NCBI RefSeq assembly: GCF_003852495.1
Contig: NZ_QAJI01000002.1
Coordinates: 31,932 to 95,931, forward strand
Direction: 5' to 3'
Source: Taibaiella sp. KBW10
Lineage (GTDB): Bacteria; Bacteroidota; Bacteroidia; Chitinophagales; Chitinophagaceae
Length of the DNA: 64,000 bases
Positions 58,843-64,000 of the stretch are shown one piece after another. The number at the start of each line of letters is the position of its first letter. Position 1 is the first letter of the stretch. The notes beneath the pieces were generated by a model. It did not search any database. It was not told where the DNA came from and was given only the letters and a program-made list of their open reading frames with translations. The position numbers and the translations under genes were made by a program.

Positions 58843-60168
58843 TTACAGCGCACCATCAACCTTGATTGGTAAAAAAGATTTTACATCATAAATAATAGAT
58901 TGGTCTTTTTTAAGATTTTCATAATTAAGATGCAGAAATTCCTGATGTGCCACCCCAAGTACAATCGCGTCATATTTTTCAATTGGTAACTCCTTATGGC
59001 TCGTCAGATTATAAGCCGATGCCACTATTTCCGAATCGGCCCAAGGATCAAAAATATCCACAACTAAACCGTAGGTTTCTAATTCATGAATGACTTCCAC
59101 GATTTTAGTATTCCGGACATCCGGACAGTTTTCCTTAAACGTAATCCCTAGCATCAGTACCCTGGCTCCTTTGATGGTCAGTTCCTTTGTGATCATGCAC
59201 TTTACAATCTGGGAAGCAATGTATTCTGCCATGCTTTCATTCAATCTTCTCGCGGCCAGAATCAGTCCGGGATAATAACCCACTTGTTTCGCTTTTAAGG
59301 CCAGGTAATAAGGGTCAACGCCGATACAGTGCCCACCGGCAAGGCCGGGTTTATAAGCCTGAAAATTCCACTTCGTTCCTGCTGCATCTAAAACTTCTTT
59401 TGTTGCGATACCCAGCTTGTTGCAGATTTTTGCTAATTCATTGACAAAAGCAATATTGATATCCCTTTGGGCATTCTCAATCACTTTGGCTGCTTCCGCT
59501 ACCTTAATCGAGGTCGCTTTATAGGTTCCTGCTTTTATGACGGATCGATACAACTGATCGACGTATGCTGCAATTTCAGGCGTACTACCCGAAGTAATTT
59601 TCAGAATATTCTCTATGGTACGAGATTTATCACCCGGATTTACTCTTTCGGGTGAATAGCCCACAAAGAATCCACTATTGAATATTAAAGAGCTCCCTTG
59701 TTCTAACAGGGGTACACATATTTCTTCCGTCAAACCCGGATATACCGTAGATTCATAAATCACCACATCTCCCTCTTTGAGGTATTGTGCTACAGTATTA
59801 CTCGCTGTGATAACCGGGGAAAGATCGGGTTGGTTATTATTATCTACCGGTGTGGGTACCGTAATAATGTATACCGTCGCATCTGCTATATCCTGTTCTT
59901 TATCAGTACAATACAATCCTTTTTCGGCATGCGTGTTATCAGCTAACAGCACTTTACCCAAATCAACGGCCTCTATCTCAAGGGTACTGTCTTTACCCTT
60001 TCTTAAGGCATCAACCCTGCTTTCGCTTATATCGAAGCCGGTAACCCTGTATTTCCCCGCCATTAAACAAGCTAAAGGCAGTCCGACATAACCCAATCCA
60101 ATGATGGCGATCTTGGGATTTGCGCTTAGAAAATTTATAGTCTTTTCTGAATTTGTTTCGATACTCAT
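58843..60168 (-). CDS. UDP-sugar 6-dehydrogenase (WbpO/TviB type)
   Basis: This 441-residue enzyme oxidises the C6 of a UDP-hexose, most likely UDP-GalNAc or UDP-GlcNAc, to a uronic acid with two NAD. The Rossmann motif IGLGYVGLPLACLMAGKY is near residue 23, then YESTVYPGLTEE, and the catalytic Cys lies in GGHCIGVDPYYLA near residue 280. The C-terminal domain with LGITFKENCPDVRNTK completes the family. The product would give an acidic sugar in the glycan. No clear -7 box is found directly upstream; the gene follows a hairpin. Confidence 0.9.
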   Translation of the reverse strand: MSIETNSEKTINFLSANPKIAIIGLGYVGLPLACLMAGKYRVTGFDISESRVDALRKGKDSTLEIEAVDLGKVLLADNTHAEKGLYCTDKEQDIADATVYIITVPTPVDNNNQPDLSPVITASNTVAQYLKEGDVVIYESTVYPGLTEEICVPLLEQGSSLIFNSGFFVGYSPERVNPGDKSRTIENILKITSGSTPEIAAYVDQLYRSVIKAGTYKATSIKVAEAAKVIENAQRDINIAFVNELAKICNKLGIATKEVLDAAGTKWNFQAYKPGLAGGHCIGVDPYYLALKAKQVGYYPGLILAARRLNESMAEYIASQIVKCMITKELTIKGARVLMLGITFKENCPDVRNTKIVEVIHELETYGLVVDIFDPWADSEIVASAYNLTSHKELPIEKYDAIVLGVAHQEFLHLNYENLKKDQSIIYDVKSFLPIKVDGAL

Positions 60169-60207
60169 TGTAAAATCGCAATAATTTATTTCACCCGGCC
60201 CTATCCT

Positions 60208-60239
60208 AAAAGAGGGTGCAATATATGCTACCCTCTTTT
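60208..60239 (-). terminator. Hairpin between Wzc and the UDP-sugar dehydrogenase
   Basis: AAAAGAGGGT and ACCCTCTTTT pair perfectly over 10 bp, with an inner GCA/TGC, just after the Wzc stop. The minus strand has a T-run at the end. It should partly or fully separate Wza-Wzc from the downstream sugar genes. Confidence 0.8.
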
Positions 60240-60245
60240 AAAATA

Positions 60246-62624
60246 CTAACCTTTTCCCATTCGTCTTTTAAATCTGGCTAAGATTGTATTGGAATCACTT
60301 AAGGCATTAACCTTATCTTCTCCATAACCATAACCGTAGCCATAACCATAACCATAACCATAACCCTGAGAGTTGGTTACATTGGCATCATTCATAGCCA
60401 CAACCAGATTGTTGAACTTTTTATGGATAACAATATCTTTAATAATATTTACTTGCTCTTTATAAGTATAATTGTAGCGTACTATATAGATGGTCGTATC
60501 AATAAAATCATTCAGGTTAAAGGCATCTGCCACTTGACCGATCGGCGACGAATCTAACAGTACATAATCAAATTCCTGCTTCAGCATACTCATCATTTGC
60601 TTCAATTTCGGGCTCAACATCAGCTCTGAAGGATTAGGCGGAATCGGACCTGCCCCCATTACATACAGATTTTTGGAGCCTTTTACGGGGTGGATGATCT
60701 CTCCTAAAGTAATCGAATCATCAATCAGGTAATTGGTAATACCATACTGTGATTTCATCCCGATACCGCTTAACATTTTAGGCCTGCGGATATCAAATTC
60801 CAGTAAAATTACTTTTTTTCCGGTTAAGGCTAAGCTGGCTCCGAGATTGGTCGTAAAAGAGGTCTTACCTTCACCGCTCATACTAGAGGTGACTAATATG
60901 ATTTTATGGTCTTCGCTTTTATGTAAAAATCGAAGGTTCGTACGCACTAATCGGAATAATTCAGATACCGCATCTCTGCTGCCTTCTTTGACAATCAGCA
61001 TTTGCTGGTTATCATGATGGCTGATCTCTCCAATAATGGGTACATCAACAACCGATTTTACATCATTAACGCTAGTAATTTTATTATTCAGGATTTCTTT
61101 TAGAAACACAATACCTAATGGTATTAATAATCCGAGTAAAAACCCTGCAGCATAAACTCCTTTTTTATTGGGGCTTACCGGATTCGTATTCGTTGCTGCA
61201 GCATCCACTATTTTGGAATTAGGTGCCGTAGCCGCCGCAAGAATTAAGGTTTCTTCCTGTTTCTGTAGTAAATAGCCATAAATAGCTGATTTAATTCCCT
61301 GTTCTCTTTTAATGCTCAATAACTGTCTTTCAATATTCGGAGAGGCTTTTACTTTGCTTTCAAAAGTATTGGTATTCTGATTCAGGTTATTCCGGGTGAT
61401 TTCCAATCCTTTTTTTACATTATTAATATTTTCATTAATGTTTGATTTTAAACTGGTAATTTCCGCATCTAAATTTTTAACCTGAATACTCGTTGGTTCA
61501 ACCGTATTTAGTAATTGCTTCCGTTGGTTTTGCAGATCATTATATTTAGCAGTTAGCCCACTTAAGGTAGGGTCGTTAATCCCCATACTTGTGGGCACAA
61601 GGTTATTTTTATCTTTAGAAGACATATAACTCTTCAAAGAATTTAATATATTGAGCTGTATATTATATTGTTCCGTTTGCTTAGCATAGTCAGTAGCCTG
61701 ACCCATATAAACACTGGCATTATTGTCTTCAACCAAAGAATATTGGCTTTTATAATTGGCCACATCTCGCTCCACGTCTCCCAGTTCTGAAACCAACAGG
61801 CGTAACCTGCCATCAATAAAGGTAATTGTATTGTCATTTTCGACATTCTTATCTTTAATGACTTCAACAGAGTACACCTCCATTAGCTTATTGATGATAT
61901 CGACCGATCTTTGAGGAAGGGCATCCACCATCGACAAAACTAACACATTCGTATTATCCAAAGGATTAACAGAAAGGGTTGAACTGTATTGCGAGGCAAC
62001 AATGGTCGGATCGGAGAATATGATCTCATAAGTACCATTGTCTAATTTCATTTTATTATTGAGATTAAACACACCGGCTCCCGTTTTAAAAGGAACGCCA
62101 AAGGTGGCCAGGTATTTTTTCTCATTTTCAATCCAATAGAAACTCGAAACATTTTTTATTTCCAGTGTTACCGATTGGCCGTATTGCATTTTATTGTAAT
62201 CACTAACCACTAAGTTAAAGGGGAATTCGGCTTTATAAAGCTCCATTTTCTTTACTTTTCCCTCTACAAAGTAGCTTACATTTAATTGTAATTCCTCGAT
62301 TACACGTTGCATAATAGAGCGGCTCTTGATGTACATGATCTCACTTTGGAGATCAACACCTGATCCAGGACCCGCAGCCCCCATTATTGACGACAACTTT
62401 GCTTCCTTGTTGTCCTGTTTTACCATTAGGGTTGCCGAAGAGACATATTGCTTTGTTGCATATCGTAAATAGATAAAAGACAGTGCTAAAGCCGCGATTA
62501 TGCATATCAGAAACCATGGCCAGTACCTTAGGATCTTAAAAAGCCAGTCCTTAAGATTAATATTAGGAATAACATTGCCTATCTTATTGCCTGAAGTCGT
62601 ATTATCATTTATTAATGGTTCCAT
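60246..62624 (-). CDS. Polysaccharide co-polymerase and tyrosine autokinase (Wzc)
   Basis: This 792-residue inner-membrane BY-kinase controls polymer length and export by tyrosine phosphorylation. The first helix is near residues 33-52 (WPWFLICIIAALALSFIYLR), a large periplasmic part with coiled coils runs to about residue 485, and a second helix (AAGFLLGLLIPLGIVFL) precedes the kinase. Kinase motifs are Walker A SSMSGEGKTSFTTNLG, Walker A' LLEFDIRRP and Walker B YVLLDSSP. The tail holds seven Tyr in alternation with Gly (60321-60365), the probable autophosphorylation cluster. It starts five bases after the Wza gene. The PHP phosphatase at 28357-29094 would reverse the phosphorylation. Confidence 0.94.
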   Translation of the reverse strand: MEPLINDNTTSGNKIGNVIPNINLKDWLFKILRYWPWFLICIIAALALSFIYLRYATKQYVSSATLMVKQDNKEAKLSSIMGAAGPGSGVDLQSEIMYIKSRSIMQRVIEELQLNVSYFVEGKVKKMELYKAEFPFNLVVSDYNKMQYGQSVTLEIKNVSSFYWIENEKKYLATFGVPFKTGAGVFNLNNKMKLDNGTYEIIFSDPTIVASQYSSTLSVNPLDNTNVLVLSMVDALPQRSVDIINKLMEVYSVEVIKDKNVENDNTITFIDGRLRLLVSELGDVERDVANYKSQYSLVEDNNASVYMGQATDYAKQTEQYNIQLNILNSLKSYMSSKDKNNLVPTSMGINDPTLSGLTAKYNDLQNQRKQLLNTVEPTSIQVKNLDAEITSLKSNINENINNVKKGLEITRNNLNQNTNTFESKVKASPNIERQLLSIKREQGIKSAIYGYLLQKQEETLILAAATAPNSKIVDAAATNTNPVSPNKKGVYAAGFLLGLLIPLGIVFLKEILNNKITSVNDVKSVVDVPIIGEISHHDNQQMLIVKEGSRDAVSELFRLVRTNLRFLHKSEDHKIILVTSSMSGEGKTSFTTNLGASLALTGKKVILLEFDIRRPKMLSGIGMKSQYGITNYLIDDSITLGEIIHPVKGSKNLYVMGAGPIPPNPSELMLSPKLKQMMSMLKQEFDYVLLDSSPIGQVADAFNLNDFIDTTIYIVRYNYTYKEQVNIIKDIVIHKKFNNLVVAMNDANVTNSQGYGYGYGYGYGYGYGEDKVNALSDSNTILARFKRRMGKG
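60321..60365 (-). repeat. Gly-Tyr codon repeat in the Wzc tail
   Basis: Seven tandem Gly-Tyr pairs are encoded by a 6-base repeat, mostly GGTTAT read on the minus strand. Such a repeat could change copy number by slippage in units of two residues without breaking the frame. Confidence 0.85.
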
Positions 62625-62628
62625 TCTA

Positions 62629-63414
62629 TTAGTTTTTCAGGTATCTGATGGTTGAAAATAAGCCTAAAATAGTGGCTACGGAAGATAGGGTTAAGGACGA
62701 AATAGTAATGGCGTCCGGAATTCCTTTCGTTTGTCTTTGTTTGCGCCTAGTCGCTTCTACGATAATCACATCGTTCTGTTGCAGATAATAGAAAGGTGAG
62801 GACATGGTGACTACATCATTCATATTTAATCTGATCATTTCCCGTTTATCTCCGTTTTCTCTAATCAGCAATACATTATCTTTTCTACCGGTAGCCGTAA
62901 TATCACCTGCTTTACCCAAAGCCTCTAAAATCGTCGTCTTACGCGCCGATATGTTGATGATACCCGGAGCACCCACCTCTCCCAAAACGGAAACCTGAGC
63001 ATTTAATAGGCGTACATTTACAATAGGATTTTTAACCTGAGTACTGATTTTTTGTGTAATTAAATCCTGCGCTTCCTCCAATGTTTTATTAGCCAAGCTT
63101 ATTTTACCGAGTACGGGAAAATTGATATCTCCGTTTTTGTCCACTTTATACCCTTCATTAAGCGCATTCTCACTTTGTGCCCCGGTCAGTACACCCGCAT
63201 TGAATAAGGTATTGGATTCGGCATTAAGCGTGCTTACTTTCACAGAAAGAACATCGTCTACTTTTATCCTTTGCTCCGTTTTATTCTCAACTTGTTTTAC
63301 CGTGTAAGTACTATCCGGTAAATTATTGAAATAAGTTAAGGCTTTCTTGTTCTTAGGACTACAAGAAAAAAGGCTAAAGGCAAGAAAAACAGGTATATAT
63401 GATTTTAATTTCAT
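62629..63414 (-). CDS. Polysaccharide export lipoprotein (Wza-type)
   Basis: This 262-residue lipoprotein would form the outer-membrane export part working with Wzc. The ATG at 63414 gives a short signal peptide with lipobox FSC (Cys near residue 18); the longer frame adds 26 unsupported residues. The polysaccharide-export domain has KVDDVLSVKVSTLN near residue 50 and GDINFPVLGKISLANKTLEEA, followed by an SLBB-like repeat VSVLGEVGAPGIINIS and YYLQQNDVIIVE. A C-terminal hydrophobic segment (ISSLTLSSVATILGLFSTI) is typical of Bacteroidota members. Wzc follows after four bases. Confidence 0.92.
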   Translation of the reverse strand: MKLKSYIPVFLAFSLFSCSPKNKKALTYFNNLPDSTYTVKQVENKTEQRIKVDDVLSVKVSTLNAESNTLFNAGVLTGAQSENALNEGYKVDKNGDINFPVLGKISLANKTLEEAQDLITQKISTQVKNPIVNVRLLNAQVSVLGEVGAPGIINISARKTTILEALGKAGDITATGRKDNVLLIRENGDKREMIRLNMNDVVTMSSPFYYLQQNDVIIVEATRRKQRQTKGIPDAITISSLTLSSVATILGLFSTIRYLKN

Positions 63415-63428
63415 AACAGGATTTTGCG

Positions 63429-63436
63429 CGAAGTTA
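63429..63436 (-). promoter_or_regulatory. -7 box of Wza-Wzc
   Basis: TAACTTCG on the minus strand resembles TAnnTTTG and lies 14 bases before the Wza ATG. No clear -33 element is seen. The 152-base gap to the oxidoreductase contains no gene. Confidence 0.45.
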
Positions 63437-63566
63437 ATGTTAAAATATGATTTTATAAATTTGCAATCCTTTAAATAAAATGCCGTTAACATTTAAACAA
63501 AAACATTTAGCACTTATCAATGATAGGTCTATCAACCCAAAATCATATTATTTCATACAATAATAT

Positions 63567-64000
63567 CTATTTTTTCTCATATTGTGCCTGATATATTTGC
63601 TCTATCATATGTACAACCTCCAGACCATCATAAACGGTTGTCGTTATAGCGGCATTATGGTTCAATACATCAATCACATTTTGTATGACAAAAGCATGGT
63701 TTGCGGCAGACCCCTTGTAAAACCCATAATCATTTCCGGGAAGGGTTGGTGGCAGCTCGGGCATTACATAATCCTTAATATGGCAATAACTCACTTTGTC
63801 CATATATTGCCCCCCGATCTTCACACTCCCCTTTTCTGCAATTATAGTTAACGAGCTCTCTAAATTCTTATCCCAAACAGCTGTTGAAAAATTAATATTT
63901 CCCGCTCCTCCTTGCACTAATTCAAATAATACATGACCACTATCTTCAAATTCTGTAAGGTTTTGATGATTGAAATCGTATAGCCTTGTATCAATATTTT
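63567..64000 (-). CDS. Gfo/Idh/MocA oxidoreductase, 3' part (cut by window end)
   Basis: The frame runs open to the window edge, so only the last about 144 residues are present and the start lies outside. The visible part fits the C-terminal domain of a Gfo/Idh/MocA NAD(P)-dependent sugar oxidoreductase: TEFEDSGHVLFELVQGGAGN, NLESSLTIIAEKGSVKIGGQ, YVMPELPPTLPGNDYGFYKG and SAANHAFVIQNVIDVLN. Members in polysaccharide loci, such as WbpB, oxidise UDP-GlcNAcA at C3. With the UDP-sugar dehydrogenase at 58843-60168 this suggests a uronic-acid amino-sugar pathway, but the exact role is an inference. Confidence 0.85.
   Translation of the reverse strand, partial: NIDTRLYDFNHQNLTEFEDSGHVLFELVQGGAGNINFSTAVWDKNLESSLTIIAEKGSVKIGGQYMDKVSYCHIKDYVMPELPPTLPGNDYGFYKGSAANHAFVIQNVIDVLNHNAAITTTVYDGLEVVHMIEQIYQAQYEKK

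Noticed and set aside
60321-60365. Possible CRISPR or satellite array
   Set aside because: The repeat is only six bases long, in frame, and codes for the Wzc tyrosine tail.
1-64000. tRNA, rRNA, insertion sequences, phage or CRISPR
   Set aside because: I found no tRNA-like cloverleaf, rRNA segment, transposase frame, terminal inverted repeat with target duplication, or regular spacer array.

Overview
The window looks like chromosomal DNA of a Bacteroidota bacterium, most probably a Chitinophagaceae-type member of the Sphingobacteriia/Chitinophagia. Reasons: secreted proteins with type A and type B (gliding-motility) type IX secretion signals, a PorG/DUF6089-like barrel, the GlmU-like fused nucleotidyltransferase/hexapeptide protein, long-form IspG, DUF5777 and DUF4907 proteins, and many promoters with the Bacteroidota -7 box TAnnTTTG. 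I see no rRNA, tRNA, CRISPR array, insertion sequence or phage structural gene.

Layout. 0-1.0 kb: a small secreted protein and the frameshifted remnant of a T9SS-type protein whose intact relative lies at 5.4-6.5 kb. 1.0-12.5 kb: housekeeping genes (tpiA, GlmU-like protein, DUF2461 protein, PorG-like barrel, HAD phosphatase, folD, RNase Y, radical SAM protein) and a minus-strand haem lipoprotein/YceI/DUF5777 unit. 12.6-16.6 kb: an isolated piece of the spc ribosomal cluster (rplF-rplR-rpsE-rpmD-rplO-secY) with unusually long, hairpin-bearing gaps. 16.9-21.5 kb: secreted proteins, including a C10 cysteine protease coupled to a lipoprotein, and a type B T9SS protein. 21.8-28.4 kb: ispG, a dus gene, a polysaccharide deacetylase, a divergent HTH regulator/small protein pair, and a LytTR regulator with a degenerate receiver domain.

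28.4-64 kb is one large surface-polysaccharide locus. A plus-strand arm (29.2-34.3 kb) carries an aminotransferase, a WecA/WbpL-like polytopic priming transferase, a GT2 enzyme, an epimerase/dehydrogenase and lpxB. A minus-strand arm (34.4-63.4 kb) carries a PglC-like monotopic priming transferase with a PglD-like acetyltransferase, six GT4 and five GT2-like glycosyltransferases, an EpsG/Wzy-type polymerase, two AT3 acyltransferases, a GINT1-like transferase, a WecE-type aminotransferase, a second NeuD/PglD-like acetyltransferase, an ATP-grasp ligase, the Wzm/Wzt ABC exporter, a UDP-sugar dehydrogenase, the Wzc tyrosine kinase and the Wza-type lipoprotein. A PHP-type tyrosine phosphatase (28.4-29.1 kb) is the likely partner of Wzc. 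At the right edge a Gfo/Idh/MocA oxidoreductase is cut by the window end. Together these genes would make activated amino and acidic sugars, prime them on undecaprenyl phosphate, extend and modify the chain, and export it.

I did not find a clearly new defence or mobile system. The most unusual signals are RNA- and promoter-level: a branched inverted-repeat structure before secY, a 58-bp perfect palindrome, several genes whose -7 box lies only 4 bases before the ATG (apparently leaderless), paired repeats near regulatory genes, and the mixture of two priming enzymes and two export logics in one polysaccharide locus.
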